64,000 bases of DNA from Schizophyllum amplum. Lineage: Eukaryota > Basidiomycota > Agaricomycetes > Agaricales > Schizophyllaceae. The notes under the pieces were generated by a model that did no database searches, had not been told where the DNA came from, and was given only the letters and a program-made list of their open reading frames with translations. The position numbers were made by a program, and so were the translations under genes. This document shows positions 34,279 to 46,757 of the stretch, one piece after another. Every line of letters starts with the position of its first letter. Position 1 is the first letter of the stretch. The stretch spans positions 1,674,001-1,738,000 of the forward strand of contig VDMD01000003.1 of NCBI GenBank assembly GCA_007026445.1, written 5' to 3'.

Positions 34279-36402
34279 TCAGACGATGTGCGACGGGCGT
34301 CCAATGGTCGTAACCTGCGCGCAATAAGCATGAGCACAAAAGCCAGATGAAGGGCAAACGCGGAAGAAGGACCAAAGCGAAACGAAGCACGACAAGCGAC
34401 AATGTCGTCCAACAAGCACCACACAGCACCACAAAACACAACAAGCAACACAAAGTGTCACAACCAACCCCCGAACCATCCCCCCCCCAAAAAAAAAAAA
34501 AAAACGCACGCACCTTAAACCCAATCTTCGTCAACGCCGCCGCATCCAACAGCAGCCGCCCATCAAACACGAACGCCGGCTTCTTCATGTTCGCATACAC
34601 CGCCTCCCAGTCAATCTCCTTGAACTCCTTCCACTCCGTCGCGATCACGATCGCCTCCGCGTCCGCGCACGCCTCCATCGCCGACTGGCAGATGCTGACC
34701 TGTTTCTGGACTGCAATGAATGCGGGTTAGATATATGCATGAATCGGATAGGAGTTGGGAAGACGACGCGATACGCTGAGCAATCAGGCCAGCAGATGTA
34801 AATAAGCCCACGCACGACGCCCAAACCCGCCCATGCACGCCAAACAAACAATAAACCCGCCAAACAAAAACAAAAAAAAACCGCATACACTCACTAGCGT
34901 CCAACTTTATATCCGGCCGCGCCTCCTCTAGGTCTAACCAGATCTGCGACTCGGGCACCTTGGGGTCGTACACGTTGATGCGCGCGCGCTCGGAGAGGAA
35001 GTCGCGGATGAGCGTGATGGCGGCCGACTCGCGCGTGTCGCCGGTGTCCGCCTTGAAGGCGAAGCCGAGGACGGCGATGCGCTGGAGGGGGTGTGAGTTG
35101 GAATGATCGGTTGTGAGTTCGGTGGCCGAGACAAGGGAGTTGTAGATGCAGGAAGGGGAGAGCGTATGACCAAGGGGCAGTTGGGTGTGCATGAAGGGGA
35201 CTTGGGTATACACGAAAGGAAGCGCGTGAGCATGAAAGGGTCTAACGGTCCGCACCTTGCCCGTAATGGTGTTAAACATGGTGTCCACAATCCGCTTGCC
35301 GAACCGGCGCTTCTGGTACTCGTTCAGGTCGACGACCTGCCGCCAGTACGCAGCCACCTCCGGCAGATGGAGCGACTCGGACAGATACACCAGGTTCAGA
35401 ATGTCCTTCTGGAAGCACGATCCGCCAAAGCCGACCGACGCCTTCAGGAACTTGGGCCCCACGCGCGAGTCGAAGCCAACGGCGCCAGCGACTTCGTCAA
35501 TATTGGCACCGGTGGCCTCGCAGATGGCGGACAGGGCGTTGACGGACGAGATGCGCTGGGCGAGCATCGCGTTGGCGGCGAGTTTCGAGAGTTCGGAGGA
35601 CCATAGGCCGACAGTGAGGATGCGCTCGCGGCTAGAGCGGTGTCAGCGCGTATATGCAGCAGACAGAGTGCATCGTCTTACGGAACCCAGTTGGAATATA
35701 CTTCGGCGAGCGACTGGCACGCGTCCTTGCCCTCCTGCGTCTGCAGGGAACCTATGAGGACGCGATCGGGCGTGAAGAGATCGCTGATGGCGGTGCCTTC
35801 GGCGAGGAACTCGGGGTTCGAGAGGATATCGAAGCGACAACCGGGCTTCGAGTTGGCCTCGAGGATGGTGCGCATAGATTCGGCGGTGCGGCACGGCACG
35901 GTTGACTTTTCGACAACGATCTTGGAGGACTCGGCGACCGACGCGATCTGGCGCGTCGCGAGCTCGACATAGCTGCGGGCGGGGATGAGACGACGCGCGT
36001 AGCGGGATGCACAGACAACGCACTTGAGATCCGCCGCATAGCCCGCGCCGACGCCGGACTTCTTCGTGGGCGTGTTGACGCTGACGAAGATAAGGTCGGC
36101 CTCCTTGATGCCCTTGTCGACGTCGGTGGAGAAGAAGAGGTTGCGGCCGCGGCAGCCCTTGACGACGTCGACGAGGCCGGGCTCGTAGATGGGGAGCTCA
36201 AAGTCCTCGCTGTTCCACGCGTCGATGCGCGGCTGGCTGAGGTCGACGATGGTGACCTGGATGTGGGGGCACTTGAGCGCGATAACCGCGCAGGTTGGGC
36301 CGCCGACGTATCCCGCGCCGACTGTGCGCGACGGTGAGCGATGGCCGTTAGCGGACGACGGTCGCGCTCACTGCAGCAGATCTTGGTGACTTGGACGGGC
36401 AT
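34279..36402 (-). CDS. UDP-glucose 6-dehydrogenase
   Basis: Complement of 36372-36402, 36024-36321, 35682-35972, 35256-35631, 34895-35081, 34514-34710 and 34279-34314, 1416 nt, exactly 471 aa. The NAD-binding GAGYVGGPT motif is near the start (IGAGYVGG), followed by [25 protein letters not shown], and the catalytic [14 protein letters not shown] with its cysteine. The C-terminal NAD/UDP domain has [17 protein letters not shown]. The enzyme oxidises UDP-glucose to UDP-glucuronate for wall polysaccharides and xylan-type sugars. Introns 5-7 (174, 184 and 199 bp) are several times longer than the other introns of the window and hold low-complexity sequence, including a poly-A/poly-C tract near 34484-34504 and a 21-bp-like repeat. 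Confidence 0.95.
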
Positions 36403-36916
36403 GGTGGCAAAGGACTGTGATGGGAGAAGGAGAGAAGGGATGTGGGCACTATAATGACAGGAGCGATGTAAGCTATTTGGACGCGTCGGTCGAGGTACGG
36501 GCGATTGACGGGGCGAGAACCAGCCAATTCCGCCCACACGTGGTCCGCAAGTTCAACTTCTTACGCGTCCGCACTGCCCGTCGTGCGCCGTCGACGCGCC
36601 TAACACCCGACGCAGGTAACAGAGCACGACAATTATTGCGGGAATGAGGTACGGACGTTACCATTCATTGGATGCGGGCAGATCTAGCTCCCCCTGAGGT
36701 GGGAACTCGCCCTGGGCTTACGAGCGACACACTGTGGGCCATCCTAAGTACGTCTGCTCGTTGCTCGTGAAATAGGATATCCAGCAAAATGAAAAATGGA
36801 TTCACACGTCAGATTGCGCTAATCCCGAGTCTGTGCTACATTCCCTACAAGTTGCTTTATCGACGAGTGTCCAACGACGTATTGCATGCACGCAGAGACA
36901 ACAAGAAATAACAATA

Positions 36917-39900
36917 TCATGCCTCCAGTTGCGCCGATGTCGCAGTCTCCTTCCCTGTTCCCTTCTCCTGATCTTGCAGGACATTGACGCGCTTCTGGAT
37001 GTCTGCCTTCAGTTTCGCGACCTCTTCTTCTTCCCTCTGGAGCCGAGCCGCCATCTCCTTGTATTCCGGCTCCTCGCGCTGGTGGGCCATCTTCCACCGG
37101 AATCGGCGAGCGAAAGGATCCTTTTTCCACGCCGTGTGAAAACCATCCTTTGCTTCGTCGAAGCGCCGGCGAAGCTCGGTCAGCCAGCTAGTGCGAAGGA
37201 GGATGAGAACAACGGCGAAGCGCAGGGCCTGTGAGCAGTCGGCGATGTCCCAGGTAGGACAGTTCGTGTCGAGCATGTGTACGTAGATCACTTCGTATGT
37301 CTGGGCAGGTTGGTCCTCCGGCTCCGGGTCTATGTCTTTAACCTCATACAAGGGTTTCTTCTATGCAAATGGCAGTTATGGTGTGAGTGGGGCGTGCTCG
37401 ATGCTCGGTAGAGAGATCACTTACCACCAACTCGCCACGTGCAGCGAGCAAGGAAACCTTGCCACCGACAACCACGAATGCGAATACAGGGAAGTCAAAC
37501 ACACCCCACGCGGCGTAGAACTTGATCGCATACAGCAAGTCGAAGCGAGCTTGATTATAACACTGCTCCTCTTCACCGTTGGGAGGCTTGTACTCAAAGA
37601 AGCCTCCCGGCACGCCAAGTGCTGAGAACACACTGAGTCAAGTGCACCCAACTTGAAACTAATCGCGTGCCAGAACTCACCAGATCCCGTATCCGGAGTA
37701 GTATCCTTCGACTCCGACGTAGATTTCGTAGATTGAGGCTCTGTGTTCGAAGATTGATATTCCTGCGGACTCGTCCCAGTAGCCGGGGCACGAGTCTCAG
37801 GTAGTAGGGCCACGGAGCGTTTCCGTTCGCCCTGGGACGAAGCTACGTGTTCCCTAGGTGTACTGTATATGTCATCTTCCATATTCAGCGCTAAGAACGT
37901 CATAACTCACATGTCCTTGTTCAATACGACGCGCGTCTGGCCCAGCAGCTCCTGCGATGGGGGCATGCTCTCTGCCGGAGACAACGGCACTGCAACGGTT
38001 GCTGCAGAGCCTTTGACCTTGGAATGAGCTGGTCGCATGTCGTCCTCTTCGATCGCATCGGTCGAGACGGTGAAGAAGCGAAAAGAGTCAAACTTTGCAG
38101 ATGGCACACCAGCTGGGAGCATGTCTGGGAATACGCAGAAGAGACCGGCATCAAACTTGCTGCCGCCCGACGTGAAGGCACGAAGGACGCGTGCTTGTAA
38201 GTTATGGGGATCAGCGGTCTCTGCCTTGTACCTGTCGCTTTTTGCTGCTACTCTTTTGGCCTCGTGACCAGCAACGGCGAGGGCACGTTTAGCGCCGACG
38301 TATAGTGCCTCCTGTACGTGATTGAAGTGGGGGCCCAATTCAGGCTGTGTAGGTTGAGAGTCGACTTTGCTGGCGGGCTTGACTTCCTTCTCGGCATGGC
38401 TGTGCTCCTGGGGAGCCTGCTGCTGTTGTCTGTTGTTGGCTCGAATCATATTTCCTCTTTCTTGGGCGTCAGACAATAGCGACGAAGTCAACCTAGCGGC
38501 GTGTTCGCCATATATCGCCTCATACATGGCGTCGTATGTCTCCTTGTCAGGGAAACTGAGCAAGTTGTAGCGATCGTAGAGGTCACTGCGCGCTAGTGGT
38601 GCGAATCGCTCGAACCTGGATAAGGTTCTTCAGTTCAACGCAGATATATGTCGCAGAGGGCACAACATACAGAACATCTATCGGAATGCGGTCCCGTGTA
38701 GTGCGTCTGTACCAGGTCTCGCGGACAATCCTGTCGATCGCAAACCTCGACTCCGCTTCATTTTGACCCTCGCGGGAACGTCGGACCTGCGCAGAAGCGT
38801 CCCGCACAGTGTGTACTGCCGACAGGAGGATGTCCTGCCCTTCCTCGTCGAGTGGCGAGAGAGACAGTATAAGACGACAATTGAGCTTCCGCAGGTTATT
38901 TTCGGTGACGTTCTCATCGACGAACACCGTCAAAGCCTTCAGGTCCTCCTCGGTCAACTATCAGATGTCAGCGCATTGCATGCAAAACGATAGTCGGCCG
39001 AAGCCTTACCCCGTAGGAAAGAATAGAATGGTCTCGATGTTCACCCCTGCGTAAGGAACCGTCGCTGTCAAAGGCATCAATGACGGGACTGTGTTGCACC
39101 GTTGTTTGAGTGAAGTCCTGGATCAGTATTATTTAACATTCCTGTGCAAATGAGAACGGGCGAACCGGGATGGTCAATAGCGTATGCGAGAACAACATGT
39201 TCTGTATTACTTTAAGGTCTGACATCGGTTGTTTTGGCCACTTCGTGATCCAGGGCGCGATCGGCGGCCAAGACGCGGTGGAGCAGAGACGATCAGCGAG
39301 AATCTGGGTCGGTACATCTTCATCGTCCTCTTTTGGAGGAAGCGCTGCTCTGCAAGATGCGTCAGAGAATCAAATCATAGCACATGAAAACAAGACACAC
39401 TGGGACGAGGAACGATATTTCGTTTTTATGCGAGCTCTGATCTCGTGTGAATACACGCGTACACTGGGATTTGGCAGATGTCTTACCGGTGCAAAGGAAA
39501 CCGACTGATACGTAGACAATCAGCATGTAATCGAAGACGCCGCCGATACCCACTCACTCTGTATCTTCCAGCAGGCCTTGAAGCTTCTTCAGCTCGGAAT
39601 CTGCAGCATAATCCTCGGGTATCGTGCTGGAATCATCGTCAGTTGCGAGGCTCGATCGTAGAGATTATCAGACGTACAAGAGGCTGTCGAGTGATCGCAC
39701 GGACTGGTCAATCACTGCTCAAGGGGCATAAGAGCGGGAGAGATGCGCACGCGCTAGCATTAGTTCTCGCTGTTTGCGCTCTGCGTACAGATCAGCCCTC
39801 GCATCATAGTTCATAGGGATGTACGTACGACCTCTGAGACGATACCCGCCTGGAAACTGGGTCTCAGCAGAGGATCAAAGGGAGGTATACGACGCACTTG

Positions 39901-41474
39901 GGAGGCATGTAGACGACGTCGGTGGGGCTTCCGCGCAGTCCTGCTTCCCTGGATGTAATGAGCTTTATAAGAAGCAGCGACTGATCGATAAGCAATTACC
40001 TGCATCCGCAAATCCAGCCCAGAACACGTTTGTCAGGAGGTTCGCATGCCGGATGGTCGAAGTGCTCGTTATCAGCAACGAGGTTCACACGCCACGTCCG
40101 AACAGTGGACATCAACAGCGTGCGACATATGGATGGCGTGTTTCTCTGCGCCGTGCGAGCGGAGAGAACCAAGTCCTGCTGAACGTGCAGCAGGAAGGAT
40201 GCGAGGGCCAAGGCACCATATGCCGAAGAGATGTCGAATATACCCTGGTCAAGCGGCAGCTCTGCCGAGGAAGGCGAAGACCCGGATGACGATCTGCCGG
40301 CTTGAGGCCGCGCAGCATGCGCCATGTTAACCTGAACCTGACAAATGCTCTAGTATGTCCGCGAAGCAAGAATCCAACATACTTACGCACTTGTGGCCGT
40401 CAGTGGTGTGAGGTGATAGCCAGGCGACTACGACTTGAAGATAGCAGGCGAGGGGGTCGAAGGCGAACCCCAGCAGCGGTGTCTCGAGTCCGAATATACG
40501 CCTCTGGAACAGGGCGCTACTCAAAAGCTCGTAGATCTCGCCATGAGGCGCGACGCAAGCGACCGGAAACGGGGTGGACTCATGAGGACGCTGCGGCAAG
40601 AGCAGATGGGCTTGTGAGTAGGGGTGCAGTTCGTCGTCCGGGTCGAGCCACGCGCTGCCCCCGTACAAGTCGGAGTCTGCAGCAGGGACGAAAGGTCCTA
40701 GATTGTGGCTCTGCTGCGGACAGGAAGACTCGACGTCCATCAAAGACGTTGATTCTGCCATGCTGTTGCCGTGTTCCTGTTGGATGAGCCCCGTCAAGCG
40801 TTCAGAGATATGATCCGCCGACCGACCGAGAAGGTTGACTGGGAGAGTCACCACGGAGGTTGCCCTACCGAAACTGGGCAGGACGCACGATGCCGGCGTG
40901 TTTGCATAGCACGGATGTAATGCTCTGGAATAAGCCACATCGAAGCTGGACAGGGTCGGTCAGCACGACAAGGATAGATAATAGAGCAACGGACGGCGGT
41001 GCGGAAGCTAGCATAATGACGCGAGATCCCGGGCGGTCGCACGAAACTCACTTGATACTCAAGCGGGGCTCAACAGTCTGCAGTATCTGACCTATCAACG
41101 GTCCCAGGATGACACGTTTGGACTCGGGCCCCAGCTCTGGATGGTCGGCCTCAAGTTGCAGTGTGCCTAGGATGGCAGACCAGCCTCGCAGGGCGACACA
41201 GGCAGCCGCATGCCTCTCTTCGCTACATGTTGTCTGTGTTGATATTCAGAAATCAAACGATCGTCCTCTACACATTTGATGCCAGTCTTACCCAGCACGC
41301 AAAGGATGCCACGCCTCGCGAGGCCATTTTTGCCGCTTCCCGCGAGGCAGTCTTTGCCGCGTCTCCAAGGGCCGACTTCGCTTTTGCCGCAGGAAGAGGC
41401 CAGCAGTCTCCCGAGCGGATGATGTGCGGGGTCACGAAGACTCCCCGAGGAAGGCGGAAGCTCCCATTCTCCAT
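36917..41474 (-). CDS. unrecognised multi-exon gene, copy 2 (right arm)
   Basis: Same exon order as copy 1, starting at ATG 41474 and ending at 36917. The N-terminal third is nearly identical to copy 1: four amino-acid differences over about 186 residues of exon 3. The middle exons (LSYGLTEEDLKALTVFV) differ at about a third of positions, and a charged linker is completely different (NRQQQQAPQEHSH versus a KDGKQNKDKDADER region). The C-terminal 85 residues are again about 90 percent identical. Splice sites are conserved, except that the penultimate exon boundary leads into a different short segment (KPLYEVKDIDPEPEDQ). No premature stop is visible in the clear exons. The function is not recognised. 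Confidence 0.72.
39324..39470 (-). repeat. internal copy of the inverted intron fragment, right arm
   Basis: Matches the segment at 28081-28235 and, in reverse, the outer copy at 42053-42192. It covers an intron and the start of the AALPPKEDDED exon of copy 2. Confidence 0.7.
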
Positions 41475-42052
41475 AGAGGTGCGAGTAGTGATTGGAGTAA
41501 ATGAGTGGCGGATGAGGTAGAGAACGGGAAATGCGAAGTGCACGCGCTCGCCGCTCGGGTCCGCTGTGCCGATTCGATCACGTGGTGGATGGTTGATGTT
41601 TGTGTATAACTTAGGGTGTCCCCTCGAGCATTGAAGGTACTCGATGCAAGTGAGGGGCTAAGTATTCTGCCAACTTTCGACGAAGTCGTCGCGTACTCGA
41701 GATATTGGTACATGCGTAGGTAATTAGGTCAGTCAGGTTAGCCGTGGGGTCGTCTCGTTGCTTTCCTCGTCCTGCACCGCTTTCCTCCATTCCTCATCCC
41801 CAGCTCCTTATCTTCCCCCGCTCTCTGTCTTCCCCAGCTTCCCATCGCTTCCTCACACACCGGCTCGACCTGCTTTCCACTCCATTCCTCAGCTCCCCTC
41901 GTCCTTCCTTCGCTATAACACCCACATCCGTTCCCCTACAACACCCTCCTCTCGTCAGAAACACATACCGCGGATCGTCGTCATGCAGGTCCGCCAGGTC
42001 CGTCTCGCGGTCCAGTTTCTCTCGCGCGGCCTAGGAGAAGGGGGGAGGTGTG

Positions 42053-42192
42053 TTCAGTGTAAGCATGTATACACACGAGATCAGAGACGAAATATCGTTC
42101 CTCGTCCCAGTGCGTCTTGTTTTCATGTGCTTAGTATGATTTGATTTTCTGACGCATTTTTCAGAGCAGCGCTTCCTCCAGAAGAAGACGAA
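42053..42192 (+). repeat. outer partial copy of the intron fragment, right arm
   Basis: An inverted partial copy of the internal intron region near the outer end of the arm. It mirrors the arrangement of the left arm, so this duplication predates the large duplication. Confidence 0.7.
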
Positions 42193-42542
42193 CCCATAAC
42201 CCAACGTAACTCACCTAATCCGCATCGCCAGCCTTCATGACTCAGGGGGTTGGGTAACGGCGCAAAGATGCAGGTGTCTTCACTGACAGAGACAAAAGCG
42301 CGCCTAAGGAGCCAGTCTAGCGCATGGTGGTGTATACCGGCAGAAAGCAGGGCTTCTCGCAGCGGAATGACATGAGAGAACATGGACTTCGGTAACTTCC
42401 GACTGCTACAACGGCGGATTGGTCAGGTGACCGTGTTTATGACGTGACTAAGTCACATGCAGACGGGCCCGTCACAGCCGTAGTCACAACATCAACTTGA
42501 CCCGGACCACAACCTCGCCACCACTCTTGTCCTACTACCAAC

Positions 42543-45097
42543 ATGCGGAAGTCCGCCCGGATTGCAGAATTTTTGGTGAAGAAGGGGCCTCCTTTAGTTC
42601 CGGACAAGGATGACCGCTATTCAGACGCCGGGAGTCAACTGTCCGACGAAGAGTCGGACCGCGGTCGCGGCTACAGAGCACCAACGCGCAAGCGTCGCAA
42701 GACAGCCGCAAAACCGAAGAAGGATGAGAATAAAGGCGAAGAACAAGCCCTCTCGAGGCCTCGACGACGTGGGAAGCTCGCTGCCTTCACGTCCATGCCG
42801 TTGGACATTCTGTACGAGGTACGTGGCCCTCTCCTGCTCGCTCGATCTATGACAACAGTCATTCGTGATAGATCTTCACTAAGATGCATCCTGCGGATCT
42901 CCTGCACACTGCACGGACGACGAAGATGCTTCGGAGCATGCTTCTGAGCGCCTCGCTGGCCTGGATATGGATGGAGAGCTATGCCGCACAAGACCTTCCT
43001 CCTGTACCCGACGACATGAACATGTTACAGTTTCTAAGCTTCCTGTATGACAAGACATGTTACGTACGTCAACTCTCAGAGCCTCTCTCTCATAATCGAA
43101 TTGACGCGCGCATTCGCCCAGTACTGCTCTGCGCTGGGCGCCGGCACGGTGATTTGGACCGCCCGCATTCGATGCTGCAAGAAATGCTTGTTGAACACGT
43201 GGGTGTCTTCAGCAAAGAAGATATATACGAAGACTGACGTGTCGCAGCAATCTATTCGTGCCATATCGCCAATTGTACCATGTCTATGGTCTGACCGTGT
43301 TAGAGCATTGCGTGTCTCGCGTCACCATCAAAGGCCAGTCATTGTTGGAATAGCGGAAAGATTGTCTCTCAATCAACTGACCAAATGCAGTGGATCGAAA
43401 GGACGAAGAGCGTTTGTTCTCAGTCGATTCCGTGCGAACTATTCAGGGAGAATATGAGCGTGTCTCGAAACGCGGCAATCGGAAGGCCATAAACGCGTGG
43501 ATGTCGAAGATGGAAGAGCATTTTAGCAAGATCAGAGCAGTGCGCATCTCTAACTTCGCTCAGCCTTTGGTTTATTCTGATTCGTTTGCCCTTTCAGCAC
43601 TCCGAAATTTGTGAGCAGTGGGACCTGCGACGTCAATTGGGCAGAAATGAAGAGCTGCAGCAAGTACGGGAACTAAGGAAGGCAGAGTGAGCATCCGGCA
43701 TGTCTCTATATCTGGGGATCACTAATCCTTTACAGGATTGTTCGACGGCTGACACACCTGGGATGGGGCGAGGAAATTGAGAAGCTCGACGCTCAGGTTT
43801 TCGCAAAGCAGAAACATGTGAACAAGGCTCAGCTATTGACTGATAAAGGTGCGTAAGACATAGACTGACTGCGCACGCGACGGGACACTGACTTCATGCA
43901 TACAGTCTGGCTTAATATCAAGGAACCACTACTAGGGTACATGGAGAAAGTGAAGGAGGCACGTCTAGCAGAGGAGAAACGTGCCGCTCTCAGCGCACGT
44001 TATCGCCTTCTCACCGAGGCGTACCATAAATTTCGCCTCACCAAACCCCATCGGTGCCTCTTCCCCGGCATAGGAGACGTTGCGACAACCCCGCAGATTG
44101 TCCGCATGATCGAGGATACGCCGTACGACCAAGAGCTGCCAGAGGCCGCCCTGTCTGCCGTCCTACACGACCTTCCGCAGTCGTACTTTGATGAATGGCG
44201 AGAGCGATGTGATAACGCCCTCATCCAGCTGCTTGACTCAACTCGCGAATGCGAGCGGACAACCAGGGCAGACCTTGACCTCGCCACCACGGTCTTCGGT
44301 CTTGAAAAAGGGCGCGGCGCGGAGCTGCCCTATCCGTTCGTCCTAGTGTCACCCGACGTGACGCGCGTCAAGCCGGGGAAGGGAGACTCTAGCGATCCCA
44401 GCACGTTCTGCGGGCACCGGCCATGGTCGGCAGAGCGACTTATCGTCTCCACCTCGCAGATAGCCAGGCAGCTTGTCAAGCTGGCGGGGCTGGATCCTGA
44501 AACAGCTACGCATGTCGATATGGACGCGCTCGATCCGTGGTACGTCTGCGCTACAGACGAAGCGCAATGCATCATGGTACGGGCCATGAATTGGCGATGT
44601 GCGGTGCGTCCTTCATTCTATTTTGGGTTGCAGGATCACAGGCTAATTTCCCTGTTGTGTTCTTAGCGCCGTCAATCAATGCATCGCCTGCGCTTCGAGC
44701 TCTTGCAGCCCGATAAAGCGGAGGCGTTGCGCGCCGTGCTCTCGGAGAGGCTGCACCAGGGCCTTGGTGGCGATGTGAAGTGTGCGCACTGTGACCAACG
44801 GTTCTGGCAAGCGCCTGATCTATACGGTCATATTGATGAAGTGTGAGTGCATCCTACCACCTAGCTTACGCTGCTCTTTTCGCGCTATCGGTCGCGATCG
44901 CTGATACCATGCATAGGCACGACATCTTACCTCCGCATGTGAGGCGGAAGGACTACGTCTTGAGCCTGGAATTGGACGATTCGTTGGGCTCCTTCATCTA
45001 TGTTGCAGATGTTAAAGACGCGCAAGTCTCGGATATTACCCAGAAGTTCAAGATTGTGGAGACACTGGACGGGACATGGAGCGTAAATTCCGATTAA
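42543..45097 (+). CDS. F-box protein with C-terminal C2H2-like finger
   Basis: Nine exons (42543-42818, 42872-43063, 43122-43296, 43391-43539, 43598-43686, 43736-43848, 43906-44603, 44667-44842, 44917-45097), 2049 nt, 682 aa, with frame intact. A basic N-terminus (RKRRKTAAKPKK) precedes the F-box, spliced from SMPLDILYEIFTKMHP and ADLLHTARTTK. F-box proteins usually bind SKP1 and bring substrates to SCF ubiquitin ligases. A cysteine-rich bit CCKKC lies soon after. Coiled-coil regions follow (about residues 240-330). Near the C-terminus VKCAHCDQRF and GHIDEVH, joined across an intron, give a C2H2-like spacing. The substrate is unknown. It ends 88 bp before a convergent gene. Confidence 0.85.
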
Positions 45098-45185
45098 TAG
45101 GTCAGGCAAAGTACAATACGCATTTATGCTACATGATTCAACGCTCTTGAGAGGAGTGATGGTGGGCGCGTTGACTATAATGGCC

Positions 45186-46114
45186 TCATGCCGCCTCGAA
45201 GGTCTCCCATGGCTTCTTGCGTGGAGGTGCCGCCGATTCGCTTGGCGCAGCGTCCTTAACAGAAGACATGATGAGTTTTGCACATCTTGTTCGAGGACGA
45301 TACGGGTAAAAAACCGCACATTCAGTTTATCTGGAATGTCACGATTGTTTGGAATTTCGTCTACGCGCCCCGCCTCGATGAGCGCTTGAAGCTCTGCGAA
45401 TGTCAGCGTGCGTGGAGCGTCGGTGTGCCCTAGTCCGTTTGTCGTCGCCTCAGGAGATCCGTTGTCTATCGACGCCATGGAAGTCTTCGAGAGCGCAGTC
45501 GTACTCGCTGTATCCTCGACCATGCTGTCGCGAGTCAGGCTCGCCCGAGGACCAACGCCAGCAGGGACGTTCAGCCCATGCGCGAGTTCGTAGCTTCGCA
45601 CGTCGTCGATATCAATATCTCTTTCAGTGACCCTGTAGCAGAAATGATGAGCTTGAGAAACATTGATGATAAACCCAAGGAAGGCAGATAGGCGACTTTG
45701 TGGCACACGCAAGAAAGATGCATATATGCAATCATCTCATGCGTACCCGCTACATTCAGTCTCTAAGACAATAACTTACGAGAAAGCTCTCGCAGGGTCG
45801 AACAAAGACTCACTTATTGAAGTAGAAGACGCGCGTTCGCCGCAGGATTTCCTCACGCACGTCGTCTGGTGCCTCGCGCAGAGCACCTCCCGCAATTATG
45901 CTAGCAAGGCCTTGCTGTTATGTGTAGATGCTCAGTTATCCTGGCCATACATATGCGGCATATAGTCCCAGAAGGTTTCGATGTGTTGACGTACCAGATA
46001 CACGTCGTCTTTCGCAAAATCGTACGCTCCATATTGTTCGAGTGCACTCATCATCGCCGGGTTGTCGTTAGCATTCGAAGGACCTGCCATATCTTGGTCT
46101 TGGGAGGCATTCAT
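45186..46114 (-). CDS. KPWE-motif protein, PEX39-like
   Basis: Complement of 45995-46114, 45814-45914, 45320-45632 and 45186-45254, 603 nt, 200 aa. The N-terminal part reads AYDFAKDDVYLQGLASI, then a short helical region (LREAPDDVREEILRR). The C-terminal part is LTFAELQALIEAGRVDEI, PNNRDIPDKLN, and ends RKKPWETFEAA. An F-x-E-L-x-x-L-I segment followed by IP..IP and a terminal KPWE motif is the pattern of yeast Yjr012c and human C6orf226, recently named PEX39. That protein is reported to assist peroxisomal import of PTS2 cargo through PEX7. The KPWE and IP-x motifs are seen directly; family assignment is from memory. The third intron from the end (45633-45813) is 181 bp. It is transcribed divergently from the GH31 gene, about 640 bp away. 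Confidence 0.72.
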
Positions 46115-46757
46115 AGCGGCATGGGGGTATGTCAATGTCAGAACGCCTGGATCGCCGTGGGAGTTGCAGTTGAACGTTGAGTGCCTGCGCAGTGCGCACG
46201 TGAAAACACCGTCGGCATTTGCCGTTTCCCGCGGTGATCAATAAGCATGCGGCCCGGCTGATTGCCGAGTTCAACTTCCTCCGAACCACCACATTCGCTG
46301 TGACGCGGTCATCATGATCTTCTTTTCCAGCTGATCACTTTATCGCATGCATTCTCATGTCGCTCGTCTGCGCGTCTGCCCTGATCCCTCGTCTGATTAC
46401 GCGACTGCCGACACCGCGCGGGCTCCTTCCCACTGCGCGGCTAGCGGGCCGTGTTCTCCAGGTTCTTGTGTATGGGATGTCTGCTCGATGAATTGAAGTG
46501 ACGAGTTTGCTGAATTGAAGCAGTGAACGCGAAACAGCTGTACTTTATACTGCGTCTAGATCTGAGCCAGCGGCTATACTACAGCATAAGTTATGAACGC
46601 CGACGCGTTCTTGACCTTTGCCCATCCGTCCATAGTCATGCGATGAAGACATCCCAAGAAGCGAGCAGCAGGTGGACATTACCCCGCCTCACATCGGCTC
46701 CACTCTCCGTCCGCCCAGGCTTACATCGCCGTCGCTCTTAAGAGGGCCAGCCTCGCA
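46115..46757. other. divergent promoter region
   Basis: About 640 bp between the PEX39-like gene (-) and the GH31 gene (+). No ORF with a product was recognised. Confidence 0.5.

Larger units (their letters stand above)
36620..42417 (-). repeat. right arm of the diverged inverted repeat
   Basis: Reverse-complement partner of 25133-30979. Its inner end is at CAGAGCACGAC (36620) and its outer end at GCTACAACGGCGG (42417). No flanking direct repeat was found. Length is about 5,798 bp against 5,847 bp for the other arm; differences are small indels. Confidence 0.88.

Noticed and set aside
26072..41474. The inverted copies as a retrocopy
   Set aside because: Both copies keep introns and the promoter region, so a processed copy is excluded.
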